The notes under the pieces were generated by a model. The model was not told the DNA's origin and searched no databases. It saw only the letters and a program-made list of their open reading frames with translations. 20,282 nucleotides of DNA, from contig CAVWOU010000013.1 in NCBI GenBank assembly GCA_963756745.1, forward strand, positions 1 to 20,282, written 5' to 3'. Both the position numbers and the translations under genes were made by a program. Position 1 is the first letter of the stretch. Every line of letters begins with the position of its first letter. Shown one piece after another: positions 1-8,057 of the stretch. The stretch is from DASPWW01 sp963756745 (GTDB lineage: Bacteria > Actinomycetota > Thermoleophilia > Solirubrobacterales > 70-9).

Positions 1-89
1 ACTACGTGGAGAACATGTCCTTGGGTCGCGACCTGCGGATCCTCTTCCAGACTGCCCCGGCGATCATTCGCGGCACCGGGGCGTTCTAG
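1..89 (+). CDS. C-terminal end of a bacterial sugar transferase (partial)
   Basis: Only the last 28 codons are present, ending at TAG 87-89. The visible tail contains YVENMSLGRDLRILF and ends in GTGAF. It matches the conserved C-terminus of polyisoprenyl-phosphate hexose-1-phosphate transferases (WcaJ/RfbP-type 'bacterial sugar transferase' family), usually YVxNWSLxxDLxIL...GAY. These membrane enzymes start polysaccharide repeat-unit synthesis by loading the first sugar phosphate onto undecaprenyl phosphate, which fits the glycosyltransferases that follow. The stop overlaps the stop of the convergent GT4 gene in a shared CTAG. The family call rests on a short tail, so the exact sugar cannot be inferred. 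Confidence 0.75.
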   Translation, partial: YVENMSLGRDLRILFQTAPAIIRGTGAF

Positions 90-1270
90 CCGACCCTTTC
101 CCCGTCGTCGCTCTCGACGCGACGCCCCGGCCGCATCGTCTCGGACACCAGCTCCCGCATTCGCGAGACGAAGCGCACGCGCGAGAACCGCCGCGCGCGT
201 GCTGCGAGCGCCTCAGGGTCCCAGCCTCGGTCGACGACCTGCTGCACCGCAGCGGCGATCGCCGTCACGCTCGGCTCCGCGATCAGCACACCGTCGACGC
301 CGTCGCGGACGATGTCGCGGGCGCCCCCCGCGTCGAGTGCGATGACCGGGGCCCCGCCCGCGAGCGCCTCGACCATCGTGATCCCGAAGTCCTCCTCGCC
401 GACATGAACGAAGCCGAGCGACTCGCGGTAGAGGCGGGCCAGCTCCTCGCGTGGTATCCAGCCGCGCAGCTCGACGTTATCGGGGAGGCGGCTCCGGAGC
501 GCCGCCTCCCGTGGCCCTATTCCGACCATCACAAGCCTGTGGGGGAGGTTGCGGAATGCCTCGGCGACGAGCTCGGGACGCTTGTACGGGACCAGCCGCC
601 CCACCCACAGAAAGTGGCCGCGCGCCCCGTCCCGGGCGCGTTGCTCGTCGTCGAGCTCGACCGGCGGATGGACGACATCCGCCCGGCGACCGTAGAAGCG
701 CCGGATGCGCTGCCGGACGGCGGTCGAGTTGGCGACGAGGCGATCAGGTCGCCGGGCCGCGGCCCGATCCCCGCGGCGGAGCCATCCGGACGACAGTCTC
801 AGTGCGGAGCCCCGGAGCCCGGACGCGCGGCCGCGGTCGGTCTCGGTTAGCCACGCGTACCGCATCGGGGTGTGGCAGTAGCACACGTACGGAACTCTCT
901 CGGGAGGCCTGGCGCGGAGGGCGCAGGCATGCGAGGAGGCGACGACGAGCTCGTACTCGCTCAGGTCCAGGGAGCGGAAGTAGTGGGGCATCCAGGGGAG
1001 CAGGTAGCGCCACCGTCCGGGATCGTGTTCGACCTGCCGCACGCCCGGCAGCCGGGCGAGCCGCGACTCGCGCACGATCCGCGCATCGAGGTCCGCCGGG
1101 AGCAGCTCTCGCGCCGCATGGAAGGTGAGCACGTCGACGCGGCTCGCCTCCGCGAATACATGGTCGGCCAGGACCTCGACCACGCGCTCCGAGCCGTGGT
1201 ATCCCTGGAACCAGTCGTGGACCACGGCAACCGGTCGTCCCGACCACGGTACGGCGTGCGCATACATCAT
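86..1270 (-). CDS. Glycosyltransferase family 4 (GT-B fold)
   Basis: About 394 residues from ATG 1270. The N-terminal half starts at RPVAVVHDWFQGYHGSERV, a GT-B nucleotide-fold strand with its glycine loop, and carries CYCHTPMRYAW, typical of WbaZ/mannosyltransferase-like GT4 proteins. The C-terminal half has the donor-binding segment FLWVGRLVPYKRPELV and the EX7E motif in EDFGITMVEALAGG. It should transfer a sugar from a nucleotide donor to a lipid-linked glycan in the cytoplasm. The frame is open up to GTG 1318, but the family fold begins at the RPVAVVHDW segment, so the tandem ATG at 1270/1267 is the better start. No clear Shine-Dalgarno sequence precedes it. It is convergent with the sugar transferase (4-base overlap) and divergent from the GT2 gene at 1393. 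Donor and acceptor are unknown. Confidence 0.9.
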   Translation of the reverse strand: MMYAHAVPWSGRPVAVVHDWFQGYHGSERVVEVLADHVFAEASRVDVLTFHAARELLPADLDARIVRESRLARLPGVRQVEHDPGRWRYLLPWMPHYFRSLDLSEYELVVASSHACALRARPPERVPYVCYCHTPMRYAWLTETDRGRASGLRGSALRLSSGWLRRGDRAAARRPDRLVANSTAVRQRIRRFYGRRADVVHPPVELDDEQRARDGARGHFLWVGRLVPYKRPELVAEAFRNLPHRLVMVGIGPREAALRSRLPDNVELRGWIPREELARLYRESLGFVHVGEEDFGITMVEALAGGAPVIALDAGGARDIVRDGVDGVLIAEPSVTAIAAAVQQVVDRGWDPEALAARARRFSRVRFVSRMRELVSETMRPGRRVESDDGERVG

Positions 1271-1346
1271 CAAAGTGCTCGCGCTCGGCCCACGATCAAA
1301 TTCCCCTCCCGCCCCCACCTTTGCAGAGCCTCGCGCTCATGAGGCG

Positions 1347-1352
1347 AGCTTA
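1347..1352 (-). promoter_or_regulatory. Putative -10 box (TAAGCT) upstream of the GT4 gene
   Basis: TAAGCT on the minus strand lies 6 bases before ATG 1340-1338, the same TAnnnT-N6-start spacing seen at other genes here. That ATG opens only a 14-codon frame ending at TGA 1298-1296, 25 bases before the GT4 start. It may therefore be a leader peptide or a chance ATG in a leader. No -35 element was identified. Confidence 0.35.
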
Positions 1353-1392
1353 GTGCTCCGAACGAGCCCGATCTGCGAAGCTCGCGCCCGCG

Positions 1393-2202
1393 ATGGCGCC
1401 CGACCGACCGGCGGTGACCGTGCTCATCGGCGCGTACGACAGCCAGGCCACGCTGCCGCGGGCGATTTCCTCGATCCTCGGGCAGACGGAGTCGCGCCTG
1501 GAGCTGGTGGTGATCGACGACGGCTCCCGCGACCAATCCGCCGCGGTGGCGCGCGAGATCATCGGGTCGGACCCGCGAGGCCGGGTGATGAGGCTCGAGC
1601 GCAACCTCGGCATCGCCAGGTCGCTGAACAAGGGGCTCCACGCGGCCGCGGCGCCCATCGTGGCGATCCAGGACGCCGACGACTATTCGGAGGCGCGCCG
1701 TCTGGAGCGCCAACTCGCGGTGCTCTACTCCGACCCGGGGATCGCCGTCGTAGGCAGCCGGACGCGCGAGGTCGACGCGAGCGGACGCACGCTTCGGCCC
1801 CGGACGAGCTTCGCCCCGGGTGACGTCGGCGAGGTCCTGCTGCGGTTCAACCCGATCCCGAATACCTGCGCGATGTTCCGACGCGAGCCGGCCCTCGAGC
1901 TGAGCGGCTACGACCCGCGGTATCGCTACGCCGCGGACTGGGACCTGTGGCTCCGGTTTGGCGAGCGCCACCGGGTGGTGACTCTCGACGAGGAGCTCGC
2001 CACCCGGGTGATGGGCGCCGCCAACGTCGCTGCGCGGGCCGAGCGGGCGCAGATCGCGGAGGGAATCGCCATGCGGATTCGGGCGCTGCGTCGTCGTCGC
2101 ACGCTTCGTGGCGCCACGGGCCTGGCGCGGCCGACGCTCTCGTTCGGGATCCCGATCGGCGCCAAGCGGGCGCTGCGCCGGCGTCGCGGGCAGGCGCCGT
2201 GA
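1393..2202 (+). CDS. Glycosyltransferase family 2 (GT-A fold)
   Basis: 269 residues from ATG 1393. The N-terminal half is a standard GT2 domain: VTVLIGAYDSQATLPRAI at the start, VVIDDGSRDQS for UDP/NDP-sugar binding, and QDADDYSE as the metal-binding DxD-type motif. An acceptor-side segment, YAADWDLWLRFGE, follows at about residues 178-190. The last 50 residues are rich in Arg and Ala. It is a cytoplasmic glycosyltransferase, probably acting on the same lipid-linked glycan as its neighbours. It is the only intact plus-strand gene in this part of the locus, divergent from the GT4 gene at 86-1270 and convergent with the next GT4 with a 5-base gap. Family call secure; sugar specificity unknown. 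Confidence 0.92.
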   Translation: MAPDRPAVTVLIGAYDSQATLPRAISSILGQTESRLELVVIDDGSRDQSAAVAREIIGSDPRGRVMRLERNLGIARSLNKGLHAAAAPIVAIQDADDYSEARRLERQLAVLYSDPGIAVVGSRTREVDASGRTLRPRTSFAPGDVGEVLLRFNPIPNTCAMFRREPALELSGYDPRYRYAADWDLWLRFGERHRVVTLDEELATRVMGAANVAARAERAQIAEGIAMRIRALRRRRTLRGATGLARPTLSFGIPIGAKRALRRRRGQAP

Positions 2203-2207
2203 ATCGT

Positions 2208-3254
2208 CTACCCGGCCCTCTCGCGCTCGACGGCTTCGTACAGCGTCCGCATCCGATCGAGGAAGCGGTTCGCGCGGTGCTCGGATCGAACCCGCTCGCG
2301 CGCCGCGGCCCCGAGCCGGTCCCGGGCCGCCGGCTGCGCGGCGAGCTCGAGCAGGCGCGCGGACAGGGCCTCGGCGTCGGCTGCGGGGAACAGGACGCCC
2401 GCCTCGCCCACCGCTTCCGTATTGCCCGGTCCGTCCGACACGACCGGCACCAGGCCGTGGGACATCGCTTCCAGCAGGGCGAACGACATGCCCTCCCGCA
2501 GCGAGGGCGCCACGAACACGTCGGCAGCCGCGTACAGTGCCTCGACGTCGTTACAGTAACCGAGCGGGCGGATCGCGTCGCCGCCGTGGGACGCGACCCG
2601 GGCCTGGAGCGGCCCAGCTCCAGCGACCAGGAGCACCACTGGCGCCCCGCGAGCACGCGCGTCCTCGGTCGCGGCGATCGCGGTGAGGGGATCCTTGCGG
2701 GGCTCCAGCCGACCGACGAACAGCGCCGCGAGCTCGTCCTCGCCAAGCCGGAGCGCCCGGCGCGCCTGCAGGCGCCGCGCTTGATCGCTTGGTGGCGGGA
2801 ACGGGATGCCGTTCGGGACGACGACGAGCCGGGGATGCAGGCTGGCTGGGAGGACCGCCGCGAGGTCGTCGCGCTCCGAGCGAGCGCTACAGGCCGTCCG
2901 CGCCGCCGCGCCCACAGCTGCGCGCAGCCCCCGGCGCGCAGCGACCGCGCCCAGACCACTGACGCGGCGCAAGCGGTGCAGACCCTGCGGGGTGATGACC
3001 GAAGGACGCCCACGGAGCAGGGAAGAAGCGAGGATCGCGGCGCTGTCTCCGTGGACGTGGACGAGATCGGCCTGGCGAGCGCGGCGCGCCAGGGCTGGCC
3101 AGCGGGCAAGCACCTCGGCCGCGCCCCGCCTCCGCGCCCTCGTCCCGCTCAGCGGGAACCGATCGTGGCGATAGCCCTCGAGGCCCTCGAGCACGTCGAT
3201 GTAGGTCTCCGCCCCTCCTCCGGGGTGGGGAAGGACGTGTAGCACGGTCCGCAT
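2208..3254 (-). CDS. Glycosyltransferase family 4 (GT-B fold)
   Basis: 348 residues from ATG 3254. It begins MRTVLHVLPHPGGGAETY, the usual GT4 first strand with a glycine-rich acceptor loop. It carries DLVHVHGDSAA and SVITPQGLH in the N-domain, then VVVPNGIPFP, AALFVGRLEPRKDPLTAI and an EX7E motif in EGMSFALLEAMSHG in the C-domain. Length and motif order are complete for GT4. The start overlaps the TGA of the upstream GT2 gene by one base (TGATG), pointing to translational coupling in an operon running from about 6240 down to 2208. The frame stays open far upstream, but that part is antisense to the neighbouring GT2 and is not coding. Confidence 0.92.
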   Translation of the reverse strand: MRTVLHVLPHPGGGAETYIDVLEGLEGYRHDRFPLSGTRARRRGAAEVLARWPALARRARQADLVHVHGDSAAILASSLLRGRPSVITPQGLHRLRRVSGLGAVAARRGLRAAVGAAARTACSARSERDDLAAVLPASLHPRLVVVPNGIPFPPPSDQARRLQARRALRLGEDELAALFVGRLEPRKDPLTAIAATEDARARGAPVVLLVAGAGPLQARVASHGGDAIRPLGYCNDVEALYAAADVFVAPSLREGMSFALLEAMSHGLVPVVSDGPGNTEAVGEAGVLFPAADAEALSARLLELAAQPAARDRLGAAARERVRSEHRANRFLDRMRTLYEAVERERAG

Positions 3255-4657
3255 CAGTGCTCCCGCCGGCGCGCGCTCGCGGCCGCCAGCCTGCGCCACG
3301 CCAGCGCGGCGAGGAGCGAGAGCTCGATGCCCATCGTCTCGTTGCGCCCACCGAGCCTCCGCAGCGATCGTGCGGCGAGCCACGCGAACGGCTCCGACGC
3401 GGTGGCGAGGCGGCCCACGCGGCGGATCGCCCTCGCCTTCCTGGCGCTGACCTCTCCGGCGATCCGCAGCTCGAGCGTTCGGGCGGCGACCGCGACGCGG
3501 AGCGCGTTCGTCAGATACGAGCGCCGGCCGTGGGCCGCGATGTCCCGCGCGGTCCCACGCGGATCGCGCCACCTGATCAGCCGCCGCGGGTCGTAGTCCC
3601 GCAACGCGGCGGCGTGGCCGAGCGAGGCCGAGCCGTGCTGGACGTAGTCGTACAGGGGTCGGTCGACGTACGCCAGGCTCCCCGTGGCCAACGCGACCGA
3701 TGCGATCCACTGGTCGTGAAAGGCGCGCCCGACCTGCGGGGGAAACGGGAGCACGAGTTCGAGCAGCTCGCGGCGAAACAGTGACGCCGCGCCCGTGACA
3801 GTGTTCGTGAGCAGCAGGGATGCGAGGCTCGTGTAGTTGTTCCGCCTCCCGCTCCAGAACGTGTCGGAGATCGTGCGACCCGTCTCGTCGGTCACACGCA
3901 TGTCGCTGTAGGCCAGCCGCGCATCGCCGAGGTCGTCGAGCAGCGTCGCCAGCTTGTCGGGATGCCAGCGGTCGTCCTGGTCGGCCAGGGCGACGAATCC
4001 CGCCTCGCGCGGCGTCATCGCAAGCGCTCGCTCGAAGTTGCGGTAGAAGCCGAGCCGCTCCGCGGAGCGCGAGATCGCGAAGCGCGGATCGTCAGCGGTC
4101 AGCGAGCGCAGGTCCCTGAGGCGAGCCACGGACGACCCGCCGTCGCTGATCACACACACCCACGCCCCGTGTGTCTGATCGCGAAGCGATGCGATCTGGC
4201 GTTCCAGCAGCGCGGGCTCGGGATCGAACGTGGTCATGCAGATCGCGACGACCGAACCGTCACCGGGTGCGCGCGGCGTCGGCGCGTCGGGTCGCGGCAC
4301 GTCCGGAGTGAGCGCGATCCGGGCAACGGTCTCGCGGACCCGCCGGCGGTCGCGCCCGAGCTCGAGGCTCAGGACCGCGGTGCGGGCCTCGCTCACCGGT
4401 GGCACGGAGACCAGTCCGGCGAACCCGATCGCCGGGTCGCCGGCGCCGCCCGACGCGATCCCGGTCGCGACGGTGGGGTGCGCCTCCCCGTCGAGCAGCA
4501 GCGTGGGGGGGAGGCGACCGTGCCGCGCGTCCACGCTCCCGCTCACGGGCAGGCACGTGCCCGCGCCGACCGCCAGCGCACGCGGAGTCTCGCCGTCGAG
4601 CCGGATGCCCAGCGGGGGGTCCACCGCTAGCGGACGCGGCAGCGCGCGATCAACCAC
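3254..4657 (-). CDS. Glycosyltransferase family 2 with N-terminal beta-rich module
   Basis: 467 residues if GTG 4657 is used. GTG 4624, two bases after the stop of the upstream methyltransferase, is an equally possible start (456 residues). Neither has a clear ribosome site. About 125 N-terminal residues form a beta-rich, non-catalytic module (LLLDGEAHPTVATG, IGFAGLVSVPP) resembling N-terminal extensions on some surface-polysaccharide GT2 proteins. The GT2 domain starts at SVVAICMTTFDPEPALLE, with CVISDGGSSV, a DxD-type ALADQDDRWHP and the acceptor-side motif FHDQWIASVAL. It is followed by a basic helical tail. This end resembles rhamnosyltransferase-type GT2 enzymes. It is coupled to the following GT4 by a TGATG overlap. 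The acceptor is unknown. Confidence 0.88.
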   Translation of the reverse strand: MVDRALPRPLAVDPPLGIRLDGETPRALAVGAGTCLPVSGSVDARHGRLPPTLLLDGEAHPTVATGIASGGAGDPAIGFAGLVSVPPVSEARTAVLSLELGRDRRRVRETVARIALTPDVPRPDAPTPRAPGDGSVVAICMTTFDPEPALLERQIASLRDQTHGAWVCVISDGGSSVARLRDLRSLTADDPRFAISRSAERLGFYRNFERALAMTPREAGFVALADQDDRWHPDKLATLLDDLGDARLAYSDMRVTDETGRTISDTFWSGRRNNYTSLASLLLTNTVTGAASLFRRELLELVLPFPPQVGRAFHDQWIASVALATGSLAYVDRPLYDYVQHGSASLGHAAALRDYDPRRLIRWRDPRGTARDIAAHGRRSYLTNALRVAVAARTLELRIAGEVSARKARAIRRVGRLATASEPFAWLAARSLRRLGGRNETMGIELSLLAALAWRRLAAASARRREH

Positions 4658-5211
4658 GGGAACGCCACCGCCACGTCGGCGACATCGACCTGCGCCCGCA
4701 GGAAGGCCGGCAGGCTCCGGCGGTTCCAGTGGTTCACATGGTCCGGATGGTTGCCGAATCCGCGCACGTACTTCCCGCGCATCAGGCTGCCGAGCCGGAA
4801 GTAGGGCTCGTACGGCACCGACACGACGAGGTTCCCCCGGCAGACGCGGCTCAGCTCGCGCAGGGCCTCGGCCGGCCGATCCAGGTGCTCCATCACCTCG
4901 AGGCAGACGACTAGGTCGAACGAGCGGTCCTCGAACGGAAGCTCGTACACGCTGGCCATCGATACGTCGACGTGGGGGAACCGCTGCTTCGTGTACGCGA
5001 CGCACTTGTCGAGGACGTCGATTGCCGCAACCCGCTCACCCAGCACGTCTTCCAGCCGCGCGAGCGTCTCGCCCTCGCCGCACCCGGCATCGAGGACGCT
5101 CTCGGCGCCCAGCGGCTCGACGATCTCTCTCATGCGCTCGAAGAATCGATCGATGAGGCGCCGGACGATCGGGTTGCGGGTCTGGAACTTCGCGAAGTTT
5201 GTCGTCTCTAC
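4627..5211 (-). CDS. Class I SAM-dependent methyltransferase, start codon unclear
   Basis: About 194 residues. Motif I is SVLDAGCGEGETL, followed by AAIDVLDKCVAY (motif II acid), LPFEDRSFDLVVCLEVMEH (post-I/motif III region) and a C-terminal NHPDHVNHWNRRSL segment. The family resemblance is to Methyltransf_11/UbiE-like enzymes that modify sugars or lipid-linked glycans. Family-like sequence begins at TTNFAKFQTRNPIVRRLI, yet no ATG, GTG or TTG lies in frame near it. The codon at 5211 is GTA and overlaps the TAG of the upstream GT2 as GTAG. The first internal ATG (5133) would remove the helix before motif I. The start is therefore non-canonical, or a base has been lost or changed. It lies inside a minus-strand glycan operon. 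The methylation target is unknown. Confidence 0.78.
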   Translation of the reverse strand, partial: VETTNFAKFQTRNPIVRRLIDRFFERMREIVEPLGAESVLDAGCGEGETLARLEDVLGERVAAIDVLDKCVAYTKQRFPHVDVSMASVYELPFEDRSFDLVVCLEVMEHLDRPAEALRELSRVCRGNLVVSVPYEPYFRLGSLMRGKYVRGFGNHPDHVNHWNRRSLPAFLRAQVDVADVAVAFPWLIARCRVR

Positions 5212-6227
5212 GGAGTTCGAGGCGGTCCTCCGCCCACGACGCGTTCGACCTGCGCGTCGCTCGTGCGAACGGCGCTCTGCTCCGGCCGCATGGCGACAAA
5301 CATCTGGCTCAGGAGCCCGAAGGTGAGCAGCTGGATCCCGACCACGATCAGGAGTGCGCCGAGCAGCAGGAGCGGCCGGTCGCCGATCGCCTCGCCGCCG
5401 AACCGAAGCGCCGCGAGGTAGGTGGAGATCACGACGCCGACAAGGATCAGCGCGAAGCCCAAGCCCCCGAACAGATGCAACGGGCGGTACTGGTAGCGGC
5501 CGATGAACAGGACCGTGAGCAGGTCGAACGGCCCGCGCGCGTAGCGCTCGAAGCCGAACTTCGAGCGCCCGTGGCGGCGCACTCGGTGGTTGACCGGAAG
5601 CTCCGTCACGCGCCAGCCGCGCTGGACGGCGAGCACGGGGATGTAGCGATGTAGCTCGCCGTAGATCTCGAGCGCGCGCGCGCACTCTCCGTCGTAGGCC
5701 TTCAGGCCGCAGTTGAAGTCGTGCAGCCTCACCCCCGACAGGCGCGCGGTGACCCCGTTGAACAGGCGCGACGCCCAACGTCGCAGCCGCGGATCGTGGC
5801 GCCCCCGCTTCCATCCCGAGACGAGCTGGTAGCCCTCGCCGAGCCTGCGCACCAGCGCCGGGATCTCGGCGGGGTCGTCCTGGCCGTCTCCGTCGAGGGT
5901 GACGACGGTGTGCCCGGACGTCTGCGCGAACCCCGCGGCCAATGCCGCCGATTTGCCGAAGTTGCGCCGCAGCCGCACCACACGGATCTGCGGATGCTCA
6001 TCGCCGAGCTCTCGGAGTACCCCGTCGGTGCCGTCGGTGGAGCCATCGTCGACGACGATCAGCTCCCACGGGAGTCCGATCGAGTCGCACGCCGACTCGA
6101 TCTCCCGGTACAGGTCGTGCAGGCCGTCGCGCTCGTTGAACACGGGCACGACGACCGAGAGCTTCGCCGCTCGGGTCTCCGTCTGGTCCGGCGCGGGCTG
6201 CTCGCCCACCACCCCCGTCACGCCCAT
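5208..6227 (-). CDS. Polyprenyl-phosphate glycosyltransferase (GT2, DPM1/GtrB-like) with two C-terminal membrane helices
   Basis: 339 residues from ATG 6227. The GT2 domain spans about residues 20-240: KLSVVVPVFNERDGLHDLY, LIVVDDGSTDGTDGVL, TLDGDGQDDPAEIP (metal-binding DxD region) and the acceptor loop HDFNCGLKAYDGECARAL, followed by ELPVNHRVRRHGRSKFG. Two hydrophobic helices follow at about residues 250-275 and 285-310. This is the GtrB/ArnC/DPM-like layout: it moves a sugar from a nucleotide donor to a polyprenyl phosphate at the membrane. The product would serve GT-C enzymes on the outer face, which fits the large membrane proteins at 6280 and 17302. A -10 box (TATCCT) lies 10 bases upstream. 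The tail overlaps the methyltransferase start region. Confidence 0.93.
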   Translation of the reverse strand: MGVTGVVGEQPAPDQTETRAAKLSVVVPVFNERDGLHDLYREIESACDSIGLPWELIVVDDGSTDGTDGVLRELGDEHPQIRVVRLRRNFGKSAALAAGFAQTSGHTVVTLDGDGQDDPAEIPALVRRLGEGYQLVSGWKRGRHDPRLRRWASRLFNGVTARLSGVRLHDFNCGLKAYDGECARALEIYGELHRYIPVLAVQRGWRVTELPVNHRVRRHGRSKFGFERYARGPFDLLTVLFIGRYQYRPLHLFGGLGFALILVGVVISTYLAALRFGGEAIGDRPLLLLGALLIVVGIQLLTFGLLSQMFVAMRPEQSAVRTSDAQVERVVGGGPPRTP

Positions 6228-6237
6228 GGCCGGGGCA

Positions 6238-6243
6238 AGGATA
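6238..6243 (-). promoter_or_regulatory. Putative -10 box (TATCCT) for the polyprenyl-phosphate GT operon
   Basis: TATCCT on the minus strand is separated by 10 bases from ATG 6227, giving an almost leaderless mRNA (about 3 bases of leader). The same TAnnnT-N10-ATG spacing is found at cysM. No convincing -35 box is seen. It would drive the run of genes from 6227 down to 2208. Confidence 0.5.
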
Positions 6244-6279
6244 GCCGCAGGCGCCCGTGCCGCCCGAGCGCCGGGCCCT

Positions 6280-8016
6280 TCAGCTCAGCGCGCACACCAC
6301 GACCGCTCGCGCCTCCGCGAACTTCGCCCGCCACGGCCTGGGTGACGAGTCCGGAGGGATCCGCAGCGTGGCAGCCTCGCCCGATGGGAGGCTTCCGACG
6401 TCGGCGGTCTCATCACCGGCGAAGCGTCCGACCGTCACCGGCACCGCACTGACTCCCTCGGCGCGGACGCTAGCTCCGCCGGGCGGAAGCTTGGCCGCGA
6501 TCGTCCCCCCGCGTCCGGGACTGCGCAGCCGTGCGCACCTTCGCGGCTCCGTCGGGGGCGCTCCGGGCTCGAGCCGGAGGCCCAGCGCCGCCGCCAGCAC
6601 CCGGTCGGCATATGCGCGCACCCCCTCCGACTCCCCCTCGAGCACGGGCAGCGACGGTGCGAGCGAGCCATATCGATCGACGATCGTGAAGTAATCAGCC
6701 GCGGGTGCATCGACCAGGGCGGCGGGCGAGTCATTGCCCGGTACGTCCGCGGGCGTGAAAGCCGGGTCCACCTCGGCCCGTGCCAGCTCGAGCATCGCGA
6801 ACTCCGCCTCTAACGTGGCTGACGTACCACGGAAGAACTCGGCGCCGTCGCGAAGCAAGCCGATGTTCGTCGCAAGGCTGATCGCACATGCTCCAAACAG
6901 GACCGCGAGTCCGAGCCTGGAGAAACGGACCGCGCCGGCGGCCGCGGCTGCGACGAGGAGGACCCCCACCGAGCCCATGTAGACGTAGCGGACGGAGTCG
7001 GGTGGTCGCGCCTCGTAGTAGGCCAAGGCCCCGAGCGCCCACCAGGTGAAGACGATCGCGAGCGCGACCCACAGACTGGCGGGCATGTCACCGCGCCGTA
7101 TGCACAGCACGAGCGCGACGACTACGGGGACGGCCAGAGCTCGGCCCCATGCCGGGTCGATGGTGGATACGTCCCCGTTGCTGAAGGAGAAGTCGAGTCC
7201 GAAGAGGGCGGCGGTCACGGCGGCAAGCGACTCCGCCGACCAAGCGGGGATGAGAAGCACGTTGGAGAGCTTCGTCTCCTCCCCTGACGAGACGCCCGTC
7301 GACTCCGCCCACAGCCACCAGGCTGCATAGAGCGCGAGGGGGACTAGGAAGATCCACGACCGCCGCCACGGGTCGTCTCTCATGAGCACCGAAACCGCAA
7401 CCCCGACGAGGAACGGCAGGCCCGTCGTGTAGGTGGCGACCGCGGCGATCAGCAGTGCGCAAGCAGCCGCATCGCCAGCTCGGCCCCCTCGCTCCAACGC
7501 CAGCAGTGCCGCGAGTCCGAGGGCGATGCCGAAGATCGGGGTGAACCCAATCGGCGCGACGACGTGCTGCCACGCCGAGCCGAACAGCAGCAGCACGAAC
7601 GTCGGGGCGAGCGCCGGGAGCGCACCGATCCTGCGCTTGATCAGGGCGTAGAAAAGACCGGCGGAGAGCAGGACCGCGCCGACGGCGAGCAGTCGGAAGG
7701 CTAGGTAGTCCGCTCCGACGGTTTCCAGGACCAGCTTGTACGCCATGCGGGTGGTGGCGATCAGGTGCCCGTTGTGAGGCTCGAACACCTCCCGCGGGCC
7801 GAGCGTAGGAGTCTCATAGAGGAAGGTCAGCTCGTCCAGGAAGAACGTCGTGCCGCGATTGAGGTAGAGGATCAACCCCGCGGCGGCCGCCATCGCCACG
7901 CCGAGAGCTCCCCAGCACAGCCGATCGTCGAGGACCAGTCCCCGGCTGGTGATCGGGAGCACGATCCGGGGTCCGGTGGCCCGATCCTCCCCCAGCCTTT
8001 GAGGCACGCTCGCCAA
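6280..8016 (-). CDS. Polytopic membrane protein, GT-C-like, paralog 1
   Basis: 578 residues from TTG 8016. The frame also opens at GTG 8025, but that GTG overlaps the likely -10 box. I do not recognise a named family. About ten membrane helices span the first 400 residues. After helix 1 comes a loop with FFLDELTF and then EPHNGHLIATT. An acidic pair in the first outer loop is the hallmark of GT-C glycosyltransferases using polyprenyl-phosphate sugars, so this role is an inference. Between helices 2 and 3 lies KRRIGALPALAPT, identical in the paralog at 17302. The last ~180 residues form a soluble, probably extracytoplasmic domain ending in RIPPDSSPRPWRAKF. Position next to a polyprenyl-phosphate GT2 supports glycan work. 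A surface-sugar-unrelated role cannot be excluded. Confidence 0.85.
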   Translation of the reverse strand: MASVPQRLGEDRATGPRIVLPITSRGLVLDDRLCWGALGVAMAAAAGLILYLNRGTTFFLDELTFLYETPTLGPREVFEPHNGHLIATTRMAYKLVLETVGADYLAFRLLAVGAVLLSAGLFYALIKRRIGALPALAPTFVLLLFGSAWQHVVAPIGFTPIFGIALGLAALLALERGGRAGDAAACALLIAAVATYTTGLPFLVGVAVSVLMRDDPWRRSWIFLVPLALYAAWWLWAESTGVSSGEETKLSNVLLIPAWSAESLAAVTAALFGLDFSFSNGDVSTIDPAWGRALAVPVVVALVLCIRRGDMPASLWVALAIVFTWWALGALAYYEARPPDSVRYVYMGSVGVLLVAAAAAGAVRFSRLGLAVLFGACAISLATNIGLLRDGAEFFRGTSATLEAEFAMLELARAEVDPAFTPADVPGNDSPAALVDAPAADYFTIVDRYGSLAPSLPVLEGESEGVRAYADRVLAAALGLRLEPGAPPTEPRRCARLRSPGRGGTIAAKLPPGGASVRAEGVSAVPVTVGRFAGDETADVGSLPSGEAATLRIPPDSSPRPWRAKFAEARAVVVCALS

Positions 8017-8023
8017 GGCGTGC

Positions 8024-8029
8024 ACGTTA
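8024..8029 (-). promoter_or_regulatory. Putative -10 box (TAACGT) for membrane protein paralog 1
   Basis: TAACGT on the minus strand is followed by GCACGCC and TTG 8016, giving TAnnnT-N7-start. The alternative GTG start at 8025 lies partly inside this box. The same arrangement, with an identical spacer, occurs before the paralog (19050-19063), which supports both the box and the TTG start. Confidence 0.5.
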
Positions 8030-8044
8030 GCGTGGCGCCGAGGC

Positions 8045-8050
8045 TAGACT
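8045..8050 (+). promoter_or_regulatory. Putative -10 box (TAGACT) for the decayed glycosyltransferase gene
   Basis: TAGACT is followed after 7 bases by GTG 8058, the start of the GT39-like remnant. It lies 15 bases from the opposing box at 8024-8029, so this short gap is a divergent promoter region. The promoter appears to have survived although the gene behind it is broken. Confidence 0.45.
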
Positions 8051-8057
8051 GCCGCCC

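Noticed and set aside
1947..3242. 431-residue open frame on the plus strand
   Set aside because: It is antisense to the GT4 gene at 2208-3254, composed of Arg/Pro/Gly-rich sequence without family motifs; the minus-strand reading has complete GT4 motifs.
5212..5814. Upstream extension of the methyltransferase frame
   Set aside because: It overlaps the GT2 domain in another frame and reads as Arg/Ala/Pro-rich noise, so it was not used to solve the missing start.
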